Positions 1 to 9,650 of a stretch of 25,589 nucleotides of DNA are shown here, in pieces. The stretch is taken from the NCBI GenBank assembly GCA_000320545.1, contig ADNK01002147.1, forward strand, positions 1 through 25,589, written 5' to 3'. This DNA is from Bigelowiella natans CCMP2755 (taxonomy: Eukaryota > Cercozoa > Chlorarachniophyceae). The position numbers were made by a program, and so were the translations under genes. The notes beneath the pieces are model-generated. The model was given only the letters and a program-made list of their open reading frames with translations, did not search any database and had not been told where the DNA came from. How positions within the stretch are numbered: the stretch's first letter is position 1; each line of letters begins with the position of its first letter.

Positions 1-27
1 CCCCCCCCCCCCCCCCCCCCCCCCCCC
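1..27. repeat. poly-C run at the left edge
   Basis: Twenty-seven consecutive C begin the window. It may be a truncated longer homopolymer or a contig edge. It lies beyond the last recognisable exon of the histidine phosphatase gene. Confidence 0.95.
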
Positions 28-120
28 ACTACCAAGTATTTTTAGAAATACTATAATAATTCTCCTCTTTATCCATGCGGAAACCTCCCTCCTCAACCAT
101 CACCACCACCAGCAAAAAAC

Positions 121-521
121 CTTATCCTCAGCCTGATCGCTGAGCTCAAACGCCATGTACTCGACGGGAGTCTGCGTGTTGGCATGCCAAATGGTGTGTG
201 AGGAGGGGGAGGGGGCAGGGGAACGAGTGGGGAGGAAACAACAAGAAGACAAGAATCATGCACTCTGCCTCCACACCGATGGTTTTAACACGGCACGGTA
301 TTCAGCGCACACCTGATGAGAGACCAGCAAGACGTTTGCCTGATATTCATGGGCGAAGAGGCCGATGTGCTTGACGGTGTTGTTTGTGCGGTCAAAGAGC
401 TGCTCCTCTTCCTCAGGGTAAACAGCAGGCCACTAATGGGGGGGGAGGGATATCATCATCCATATCATCATTAGGGTCACGCAACGACGACGACGACGAC
501 GACGACTACTACTACTACTAC

Positions 522-553
<32 letters not shown>

Positions 554-935
554 CGAATGCGGTTTTAACAAGAAGAAGAAGAGGAGGAAAACTGAATAAT
601 ATCGCCGGAATTAGTAGTTTTGACGAAGTCCCCATCATCCACCTTGTTGAGCTTTATCTCCCTCAAATTCCTCTCGGGACTTATATAGTCTTGGAACCTG
701 CTCATTTCCCCGATTTGAGGTTGGTTCAAGCAACAACAACAACAACAACAAACGCAATGTTAGTAAGCACGAAGTATGTATGTCTGTACGCATGTATGTA
801 TGTGTGTATGCATGTGTGTATGTATGTATATATGGGGAATTGATGACCATGGCTATCAGATAGATCAGGGACTACTGGTGAGTATGCATATCAAGTACAA
901 CACGAGCATGGAAATTAAACAGATAACACACCATT

Positions 936-971
<36 letters not shown>

Positions 972-1047
972 ACTACTATCACTACCGTTTGAGGAGGTCC
1001 TTGTGCGTGTTGACGGTGACCTGTTCAAAAACGACAATGAGGGAAAA

Positions 1048-1095
<48 letters not shown>

Positions 1096-1102
1096 GCGTG
1101 TG

Positions 1103-1136
<34 letters not shown>

Positions 1137-1318
1137 TCACCTGAAACACATTCGGGTCGAGCTGCAATCGTCGGCACGTGACCTAAGACAAATCGCCGAC
1201 GAAAAATGATTTAGAAATAACTCGATTGATCCACTGTTACAGACACTTCACCACTAGAAGGAGGAAGAGGAGAGAACTCGGAAGAGACTCGCAGGGATTG
1301 AATCAAACTTGTGTGTGC

Positions 1319-1371
<53 letters not shown>

Positions 1372-2371
1372 TGTTTCTGTGTTTGGATTAAGAAGGAAGA
1401 GGCGTCGTTGTTGCTCTTGTCCATCATCATGATTCTATGATATTTGGATCTTAGAGACTTGAAAGTGTTTCGTTTCCATGTGCTCAGCTATCCCCATGTC
1501 AATGTGAATCTGCCAGGGGGAGGGGGGGGGGGGGGTACACCTCAGTGAGGAATCATGCATTTATCTGGGTCTCTGGATCTAATCTTTACCGTGATTACTT
1601 ACAGCAGCACCAGCAGCATTGCACCACTAACTACTACAACAACAACTACTACTACTACTACTACTACTACTGTATTACCTTCAGATTAAGATGCTTTGCG
1701 ACTTCGATGGCCGTTTGAATGGTTCTAATGAGGAGGCGTGTTAGTGATATATCAGGCGATGAGGGTATGGTTGGACATATCCGCAGTAGTGGTAAGAATA
1801 GTAGTAGTAGTAGTGGTAGTAGTAGTAGTAGTAGAAAGCAATCATGAGGAAGAGGATTGGGAGGAGTGCTAGGAGCACTAGTATTACTCCTACTGTTTCT
1901 AGCGATTAGTAGATGTAACCAACCTAGTAAAAGGCGAAGCAATGATGTGCGTAATGCCTTCACTTTTAAGTCGTTGTCCCAGCTGAGGAAGATGATAACA
2001 GCAGCAAAAGGAGGATGATGCAAGCAGCACTCCAATTCGTCGATAAATGATCACGTCCTTGCCACTGCTCTCACTGATGGTTACACTACTACTAGTAGTA
2101 GTACTACCATCGCTAACACCGCCACCACTACCTCTGATGCCTGACGGAACCCTCGTTCCGACAATGGCGGGTCGAAGACATTTACTGCGTTTAAGTACCA
2201 CTAAGAGCAGTAGCGCACACACACCAATACAGATGGGGGGAAGCAAGCAGCAGCGTTAAGAACTCACAACGATGGGGAATATGAATGAATCGCGCCGATC
2301 AAGCTGCCAAAAAACAATGCAGGTGATTTCCTACTATCAAAGATGTTCCGATGCGTGATGATGGTATGTGC

Positions 2372-2410
<39 letters not shown>

Positions 2411-2479
2411 TCAATATACCACAAACCTTTGGATTGACGTGGTCTTCTCTCTCTCCATGTCGAGTTTAAAAATACGCAT
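121..2479 (-). CDS. histidine phosphatase superfamily protein (clade 1, phosphoglycerate mutase-like), multi-exon, 5' end disrupted or fused
   Basis: Clade-1 histidine phosphatases transfer phosphate through a phospho-histidine in an RHG motif. Exons that join in phase on the minus strand are: 2427-2479 (RHGEREDHVNPK), 2264-2303 (LDRRDSFIFPIVV), 2132-2184 (NVFDPPLSERGFRQASE), 1924-1982 (LGQRLKSEGITHIIASPFT), 1679-1724 (TIQTAIEVAKHLNLK) and 1459-1509 (IHIDMGIAEHMETKHFQ). Later come 643-697 (VPRLYKSREEFEGDKAQQ), 313-407 (LFDRTNNTVKH, then NVLLVSHQ) and 121-171 (TPVEYMAFELSDQAEDK). The RHGER, DPPLSERG, SPFTR and NVLLVSH blocks appear in the family's order. The second catalytic His is in VSHQ, where many members have THG. 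Exons between about 700 and 1458 are not resolved: short open stretches near 986-1020 and 1142-1190 are candidates. The 3' end is not found before the poly-C. The start is doubtful: an ATG at 2479 reads MRIFK and is one nucleotide out of frame with RHGER, while the RHGER frame itself has a TAA at 2466-2468. Substrate is unknown. Confidence 0.82.
484..555. repeat. compound (ACG)n-(ACT)n-(GAT)n trinucleotide array
   Basis: Three trinucleotide tracts run into each other. They fall between the 643-697 and 313-407 exons of the histidine phosphatase gene, so they are intronic. The long Asp/Tyr and Met open frames over them are artefacts of the repeat. Confidence 0.9.
937..1375. repeat. cluster of dinucleotide arrays (CA)n, (CT)n, (GT)n, (CT)n, (GT)n
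   Basis: (CA)n fills about 937-969. (CT)n followed by (GT)n fills about 1049-1135. A second (CT)n-(GT)n block fills about 1319-1373. They flank short candidate exons of the minus-strand histidine phosphatase gene and appear intronic. Confidence 0.9.
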
Positions 2480-2593
2480 CCACTACCTCCATATGAGCGT
2501 CGCCTGCAGCATGGTTGTATGGAACGTGGGGGGGGGGGGGGGAGACAGTTTGTTCTCGGAAAAACGAGTGTCGCCCACCCTCCCACCCCTCCG

Positions 2594-2627
<34 letters not shown>
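2374..2627. repeat. (TA)n at 2374-2407, G14 at 2528-2542, (CA)n at 2595-2627
   Basis: Three simple tracts surround the RHGER exon. On the transcribed (minus) strand the G run becomes a C run about 25-40 nt upstream of the likely acceptor at 2504-2505, where a polypyrimidine tract would sit. Confidence 0.85.
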
Positions 2628-2629
<2 letters not shown>

Positions 2630-3359
2630 ACTGTCACGCATAGAACACATGCTGCATCCTGACACACACGTCCTACTACCCTTTTGGGTCGGCCATTCCA
2701 GCAGCCTCCTTCTTTTTATCAGCATCATCAATTGCGGCAAGCTTCACCTTCGTTGCTGCTAGGAGAACCTACCCAAGGATTTATGTGGTTGTGTGTTTGA
2801 TGGTTTGATGGTTTGATGGCTGCTCTCAATATCGATGGAACTGTCTTCCAGTTGTATATCGCCCATCAGCGCAATGTGTGGATTTATTTCGTGTATTCCA
2901 GCGAGTTCTTTATGGAACCGTGCTTACTTTCTCGTCAATACTACTTCTACTTGCACTACCTTCGGTGAGTTTGTATTCAGGACGAAGATCTGGTAGTAGT
3001 GGTAGTAATCAAATACAGAGAGAAGTTGAGATATGGTGTGAGAAAGATGTAGAGTGAACGCGTACACACTCGCAGCTATTTGAAAACTCTCAATGCAGCA
3101 CCAGCAGCAGATTAATAGAAACTCAATACGAGAAGGCTCATAATCTAGCCAGCTATTCTCGAGAGCAAAAGGATGACGAAGACAAAGAAGAGGAAGAAGA
3201 AGAAGAAGATATTGCATTGCTATCACCACCACCACCACCTCGGATCGATTGTAGCTTTGAGAAGAGGACATCTTCTCTAGTGTTATCACACGTCCTGCAG
3301 TAGTAGCAGCAGGGCCAGCAAACAGCTAGGCATCAGTACAACGCCACGTATGCACGCAA

Positions 3360-3393
<34 letters not shown>

Positions 3394-3420
3394 TATGGGT
3401 TCAACATACGTGTATTAGTC

Positions 3421-3477
<57 letters not shown>

Positions 3478-5464
3478 GAGAGAGAGAGATTTGAACATAT
3501 TTCTACTACTACCTCTTGACAGGTGTTTTGACGTAGGAGGAGAGGTTGGGCGCTTGGGCAGCAATGGTCCTGACATCCTCTTCTTCCCTTCGCGATGGTG
3601 TTGATGATCATCATCTATACTACGACGCAACCTCGCTAAGTGCTCTTTGTCAACCTGATGGTGAGTGTTTGTTCGATTAGCAGCCCCAAGAAAGAATGCA
3701 GAACGAAAGGGGGGTGATGATCTAGCGATGTTTTACTTCACACGGGTGCTGAGATTTGTTTCGTGTCGCTATTTAGCTGAGTAGGTGGATGGGAGGTATT
3801 TCTACGACCCTGATACTCGTGCATGTTATTTGATCTCTCCACGTTCGATCCATCATCATGCTGTCCTCGCCAATCACCACCACCAGCAGCTAATTTGTCG
3901 TTTTTAATAAAGTATCAAGTTGAGCGACCTCCTCGGGTACACGCTGCCTCATTTTCAATCGAGCTAGCATCTTTCGTCGCTTCATAGCCTGAGCACCACG
4001 TCGGAGAATTAACCACCAGGATGATGATGGGCAGCAACGTTGGTGTAAGATTCAAGAGAGAAGGGCGGAGAGTTGGGGGGGGGGGGGGGAGAGGAGGAGA
4101 GAACAAAAGAGAGAGAAGCAACACGCACCTGGTAAAGGGCCTGAAATCGGTTTCTTCTCCACTCTTGATGGACAAGCGAGGAATGAAGGACGCCATGCCT
4201 GCTATCTTCTAAACATAGCTCTCTCGCCTCGTATAATTCTCCCACAGTAATCGAGTTCCTGACCACGATAACGATGAAATAACAAAGACACAGTCATCGG
4301 CATGTATGTATATATCTAAGATAAACATGCATACTTCGCAGGGTATGGTACTCCTACCACAGTCCCCTCGAACGGTTGATGTTACTACCACTACTACTAC
4401 TACTACTAGTACTAATACTACTCACTGCCTTTGATACCTCCTACGCACTTTCGCCTTCCCTACCGTTTTTTCGATCTACAATTTGCAAAAAAAAAAAAGA
4501 ATCGAGTGGGGGGAAGGAAGATTAGGAGGGTGCTAACACGACGGGCGTCTCGCCCACAACCCACCACCAACCTGACCTTGTCTAAATCGACGAGTAGATT
4601 CCGATTGCTGCTGCCAAAGTTCAGAGAGAGTCTTGGAGTCACATCGCCGGGGGTTGAAGGGGCTGACCCCTTCCCCAACCCACCCACGCAGATCGATGCA
4701 TTCCTCTTTACAACTACTGGATAACGATCCTGACGGACCAGTGACTGGCCACGGCGATAGAAAGAATCCCTCCCCTCGTGAAGGCTATCAAATTCCTCGA
4801 AGATGTGTGGTAATTCCGTCTCTGAATCACTACCGAGCGGGTTGATATGCTGTGGCATCGTGTGGGAGCGTAGGTGTTGGACGAAGGGGAGGGGGCTCCC
4901 ACTGCCAAAACGCTCCAACTGGGGAAGCGCGAGAGCAGTTTTGCGAAGGTTTGATGGGTGGCGATAGTGGTGCTTCTGCCCTTCTTGCTGCGACTCTTTT
5001 TGGGGGTTTTTGTCTCTATAACTCCTCCTCCTCCTCCTCCTCCCTTTTACATCATCATCGCCATCATCCGGGGGCCGTTCTGCAGAACTACTCGACGACA
5101 TCGTTGGCTTCCCTATTTGCTAGGTGTACTACTTCTGCAACTACTTTGGCTACCAGGGTTGATGCTATTTCAAGTGCTCCTGATGTGTCTACTCCTTTGT
5201 TAACACCACCGCCCTTCCCTCCGTTGCGCCGTTGCGTTTCTGTTTTTTCACTGAGGGTCTTCCTATCGAAAGCCAAAACAATGCTTACAATGACTATCCT
5301 ACACATAGACTCAACGTACGTGGCAGTACAGGTTTATCGCTCAAATGGAGCATCTATTTTAATTTGTAAAGATTGCTTCTCCCAACGTTACTCTTTTCTC
5401 TCACCTTCCTTTCTATTCTCGTGCAAACACACATGACACACATATACACATACATGCACATAGA

Positions 5465-5519
<55 letters not shown>

Positions 5520-5851
5520 GAGAGAGAAGAGAGAGAAGAGAGAGAGACAGATAGAGAGATTTGCGCATGTATGAATACATACACAGCCCTGATATATATA
5601 TCACAGTATCCTCGAACGAGGTCCTGTTTTCTACTAATATTAACTCTTTCCGCTTTTCATCCTCTCTTCTCCCTGTGATTCTCTCTTTCTCTGGTTTCCT
5701 GTATTATTATACTTTACATCCTAATGACAGTTACTTAGGAAGGTGGAGTTTGTCTTCCTTTCGCCATCCTTCGACCTGCTCCTCTACTGGCGCTGGTACG
5801 CTGCTCCTCGGGTTGACGATCTTCCAAGGGGGGAGATCAAGTCGAACAAAT
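2466..5851 (-). CDS. hypothetical multi-exon gene, possibly the N-terminal part of the adjacent histidine phosphatase
   Basis: I do not recognise the family. Exon-like pieces with splice sites are: 5735-5851 (starts FVRLDLPPWKIVNPR), about 5110-5265 (includes ALEIASTLVAKVVAEVV), about 4592-5101 (includes LPHIFEEFDSLHEGRDSFYR and RLSLNFGSSNRNLLVDLDK), about 4340-4380 (TVRGDCGRSTIPCE) and about 4130-4260. Then follow 3915-3990 (AMKRRKMLARLKMRQRVPEE), about 3760-3900, about 3515-3660 (VDKEHLARLRRSIDDDHQHH), 2960-2990 (IFVLNTNSPK), about 2830-2925 (ELAGIHEINPHIALMGDIQ) and about 2690-2765 (LAAIDDADKKKEAAGMADPK). The last piece, 2466-2503, reads GDAHMEVVDAYF then TAA. The protein is hydrophilic and charged, with Ser/Pro-rich and Lys/Arg-rich segments and no membrane segment. 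Several joins are uncertain in phase. The last exon is in the same frame as the downstream RHGER motif, so this may be one gene with gene 1. Its 5' end lies between 5851 and the divergent gene at 6193. Confidence 0.5.
3363..3489. repeat. (CT)n at 3363-3390 and (GA)n at 3420-3489
   Basis: Two dinucleotide tracts of opposite strand sense are separated by about 30 nt, so single strands could fold back on each other. They sit in an intron of the unknown minus-strand gene, downstream of the exon ending in SKHLSR. Confidence 0.9.
5466..5552. repeat. long (GA)n tract
   Basis: About 85 nt of nearly pure GA with a few interruptions. It lies between the 5735-5851 exon and the about 5110-5265 exon of the unknown minus-strand gene, so it is probably intronic. 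Confidence 0.92.
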
Positions 5852-6192
5852 CTAGAAGTTTTGCAATTTTCGAATTACGACAACAAAGTTTGCTGACATC
5901 ACCCTCTTAACGCAGTGCATATAACAGATATTTTGGTAGGCAATTTGGGCAACGCTGGCGACACAGGACTACATTTGTCGCGAGCCTAAAATCCCCAACG
6001 CGTTCCTTAAAAATCAGTGGGAAATTAGCCTGCGACCTGTCGGCAGAAAGTGATGCAGCACATGTAGGGGTAACGACACGATTTAGAGCATGTCGCAAGA
6101 GCAATTCGTGGATAATAATGAACATCTGAGAACTACAGCGGCGGCTGCGAGCACCTCCTGCAGCAAAGCTTTACGTTACACCTCACACCAAA
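5852..6192. promoter_or_regulatory. head-to-head spacer between the unknown gene and the secreted Ser/Pro-rich protein gene
   Basis: About 340 nt lie between the most upstream solid exon of the minus-strand gene and the plus-strand ATG at 6193. It probably holds both 5' UTRs and promoters. A minus-strand ATG at 6125 opens a frame (MFIIIHELLLRHALNRVV) that could be a first exon with a donor near 6033, but I cannot join it with confidence. No clear TATA box was seen. Confidence 0.4.
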
Positions 6193-7002
6193 ATGCGACT
6201 TCTGTTTCTTCTGCTACTATCCCCCCTTCCAGCCTTCAGCTCCCTCCCCCCCCCACCATCATTGCGACGGTTACGGACACGAGTCCAAGGGGAAGAGAGT
6301 CCTCGTGGCGAAGGGGAGGGATTGTGTGAGGCACTCAAGGACAAGCCAGATGTAGAATTCAGTCTTGGAGGACTTCTCTCGCACGGTGATGTGCTGACGA
6401 ATCAAATTATCGGCTTGCAAGTCGAGGCTTATAGCAACCGCCTTCAGGTGAATCTTATTTCTACTGCAAAAATGCTATACAACTACCACTACCGCTACTA
6501 CCATTATTACTACTGCTACCTGCTACTACAACTGGTACACTATCAAAATACATTTTGTTTCCAAATCTGTGAAAATGAAGCATGAGAGAAACGCTAATCG
6601 ACTCATCAATCGTTCAGTATGAGCCCGAATCATTTATTGAACGAGAGTTGGGAGTTGTATAGCATAGTCCCACGTCCCATTTGCACCTAGTTTATACCAT
6701 GAAATAATTGACGACAGGGCCCCGGGAGCGCAGTGATCTTCGACTCGAATGGGTCGTGGGAAAATGATGTGGATCTACAGGTTGGAGTCGGTAATTTGGT
6801 TATCATTCAAGACCCTACCTCCAGAGCTCCAGGTACTACAATAGTATCGTTGCTATTGCTTCAACCGAACTGTGTAGCAATCCCGGGAACTGTGGGATCT
6901 GCTCTCTCAAATATTGCTCAACATAAACTATTTGCGTATGTTTTGTTGTTGGTGTTACCATGTTCGCACGTACATGTGTATATGGCTGCATTTGTATATG
7001 GA

Positions 7003-7036
<34 letters not shown>

Positions 7037-8598
7037 TGTCTCAAGTGTGGGATGTACTTTCAACATACAAACGTCTTCCTTTTTCCCACAAATATAGATG
7101 ATGATCGCCTGGGTGGTAGTTTGACATTTCGCTTTGCTTGTCCTGTAACCGTCCTGCAAGTAACAATGGTCGATATTGATGACGAAAACGTTGGAACGGT
7201 GAGTTTTAGTTTCTAGAAGTTTTGTACTTTCCTTTTTTTGTAATTTCTTTTCCTCTTCCCCCCCCCTACCTTCTCAAATTTGATCGAACCCACTCGCCTG
7301 TTTTTGAAAGATAATGTGCTACGATGAGAACGATATTAAACTTGCTAGTGTCCCGATCCCGAATGAAGGTCCTCGCAGAAATTTAGAACTGAGCAAACCA
7401 TACGATAAATTGCACGCACGAAGCTGCCTTGTGAAACCTACCAAAAAGAACATGAGTATCAAAATTCTAAAGTCTCATTGAAATATCAGGTGAAAGTTCA
7501 GTGAACAAGCTTCCAGTCGTTGTCGCAAGCGTCTCCACAATGAGGATAGCTCTAAGGTCCTCTGGCGCCGTGGCACGGATCAAAATTCGAGTAGCATCTC
7601 CTGGGGGACTAACTGCAGCACCAATCCAAGAAGCTGTCGCGACGAGTAGTCCAACAGTCAAAAAAACCACTTCTCCTTCCGTTGGCCTTTCCTCTTTGAG
7701 CCCCACGACAGTCTTTCCGAATAAAACCAACGTCCCGGTAGCAGCCCCCTCCTCATATTCTCCTTCCACAGACGTTCCTACTCAAAGCCCAGCTACAAAC
7801 TCGCCCCTCACATACTTTCCCTCTCCTTTACCCACTAAATTTCCGAGTGCGAGCCCATCGACAGAGACTCCCATCTCCCTCTCCCCATCCTCAAAGTCTC
7901 CTCATTCCGTGGGCCCTGTGACGGTGGGGCCGGCAACGAGTGCACCTTCGTCTTTAAGGCCAACAACACACCCGAATACCGTCTCGCCCAGAACGGACTC
8001 CCCCACGCCTACTCCCACACGCTATCCGACCAACAGGTTTTAGTTGCAGGGCATGTGAAACAGTATATGTTCTAGGGTTTGGTTTGATTCGATGGAGCAG
8101 GCTAGTAGAACGGAGACAAAGAGGAGAGAGAAAAAAATGCATCGTCCAATCATTGTATCAGCTCTCACTACCTTACGCACGTTGGTACTGTACTTGAGTT
8201 CATCTGTCTTTATTAGCCCAAGCACTATCGTCCCGACGTTGTCGCCCTCGTTTTGCCCAACTGGAAGTCCAGCAACGGCCAAACCCTCGATCAGTCCTTC
8301 AACTTGGAGTCCCTCCTCCTTTGCTCCAACCGTATCACCGAGCCAAACTCCGTTGACCTCTATTCCTTCGACTTCCCCATCCTCTCGAGTCCCCACTCCG
8401 AGTACGACAAGCCCGTCCGCAGATCTGCCGATTTGCTTCGGAGAATCGCTTCATTGCCATGGAAATGGATATATCTGTGCGCAGAATTATTTTGCGAGGT
8501 GTTCTGAGGGTTCGTACATCTTTTCCCAGTATCGAGACTGTCAGAGCTGCACAATCGACTCCGAAACGAACGCTCCTATACTCATTGATAACTGCTAG
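6193..8598 (+). CDS. secreted Ser/Pro-rich protein with an FDS/DIDD beta-domain and a Cys-rich C-terminus
   Basis: Six exons (6193-6447, 6718-6832, 7098-7198, 7311-7368, 7490-8036, 8217-8598) join in phase into 485 codons. Residues 1-17 (MRLLFLLLLSPLPAFSS) are a signal peptide. Residues of about 55-200 form a beta-rich domain carrying VIFDSNGSW, GNLVIIQDP, DDDRLGGSLTFRF, VTMVDIDDENVG and SSGAVARIKI. This pattern is known to me from exported bacterial and algal proteins of unknown function. About 180 residues of PS/PT/SP repeats follow, resembling the linkers of algal cell-surface proteins. The tail has seven cysteines (ICFGESLHCHGNGYICAQNY, then ARC, DC, SC, NC) and loosely resembles small carbohydrate-binding modules. 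There is no C-terminal membrane segment, so secretion or wall attachment is inferred. The 7037 donor alternative of stopping at TAG 8041 would remove the Cys-rich tail; the splice 8036/8217 restores the repeat in phase. Confidence 0.85.
7000..7030. repeat. (GT)n tract in intron 2 of the secreted protein gene
   Basis: A (GT)n tract lies wholly inside the 6833-7097 intron. A short C run at about 7259-7266 also precedes the acceptor at 7310 in the next intron. Confidence 0.85.
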
Positions 8599-8608
8599 GT
8601 CTTATCCG

Positions 8609-8678
<70 letters not shown>

Positions 8679-8870
8679 GCGTCCAACTTAATTGCATTTG
8701 ATCTTCGGTTCTATTAGTCTGACTAGTATAGCTAGTGGCACGGCGCCCGGAAGATCTAGAGTTGTGCGTACATGCGTAAAAATTATAATATCTAAAACAA
8801 TATAGTTTATATATGTCTATGTCTAAAAATAAATATGCTGCATAGTCCATTATTCAAATATATAAATATT

Positions 8871-8910
<40 letters not shown>

Positions 8911-9650
8911 TTATATACATCAGTTCACGTGTGGGCTGACGCCAGCGCTTGCATTGTTTGATACATAAAAATAAGTCGATCAATGAAGTCGCAGATCGAA
9001 GCATGTAGCACTGGTCTAGTGGTACGCCACACTACGCACGAGAACTAGATATGTTAATATATATGCGCAGTACAGCTCGCCTATGCTAATCCAGACAAAA
9101 TGTATATGGTCTACACAATAGGGATGTATATATGCTCATGAGTCAGGTAGCTACAGTGCTTAGGATACATGTATATCAATCGTTCGAAGATGTCTAGATG
9201 TTCCCGCAGACTCCGCACAAATCAGCTAGCAGCTTATCTAGAGCTTGCATCTTACGACATGGCAAGAGGGTGCATATAAGAGCCACAACAGTTATTTTTT
9301 AAACAGTATCTAAATGTGCAACGAAGCCTGGCCTACTAGCTAACTAGCTATCACTGCAGCAAAAATAATTATATTGTATCATTGTATCGGATAGCGCTGC
9401 TGATGAGCACATATTAGCAACATACAGAGCTGCGGCGCAATTTAGCTTCTAGACTTTGAATTCAGATGACATAAAAATGAGGAGGTACACAAGATCGAGG
9501 GACACAAACGCGCTAAGCTTTTACATACGATCCCGTAAGTCAATAAATAATGCATAGCCATATTGCTAACATATTCCAAACAGAAATAGCTCGTTATTTG
9601 ATCCTATGCTACTATGTTTTTCCTCGTTCCTCGACTTCCTTTTCTTCGAT
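8599..9650. other. tail-to-tail spacer with AT microsatellites; no gene seen
   Basis: This spacer separates the stop codons of the secreted protein gene and rbcS. It holds (TA)n at 8609-8678 and 8873-8909. The rest has no credible reading frame and is rich in short palindromic words: CTAG occurs many times, for example around 8730, 9012, 9230 and 9340. It should contain both 3' UTRs and polyadenylation sites. Confidence 0.8.
8609..8678. repeat. (TA)n tract
   Basis: About 70 nt of almost pure TA begins 11 nt after the stop codon of the secreted protein gene, so it falls in its likely 3' UTR. Confidence 0.95.

Noticed and set aside
384-1432. Open frames of poly-Asp, poly-Met, poly-Ser/Leu and Cys/Val over simple repeats
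   Set aside because: They are translations of tri- and dinucleotide arrays, lie between exons of the minus-strand phosphatase gene, and have no non-repeat support.
3515-3590. An alternative frame reading VRTIAAQAPNLSSYVKTPVK
   Set aside because: The other frame (VDKEHLARLRRSIDDD) is longer and begins right after a CAG acceptor, so it is the better exon. The choice is not certain.
4460-4590. The C-terminal part of the 213-codon minus-strand frame, ending in poly-Phe
   Set aside because: A donor follows NLLVDLDK at about 4580. Downstream is low-complexity sequence, including a poly-A/T run, and is probably intron.
8609-8909. AT arrays as a possible centromere, origin or CRISPR-like array
   Set aside because: They are simple dinucleotide runs without unit structure or spacers, and similar arrays occur in introns throughout the window.
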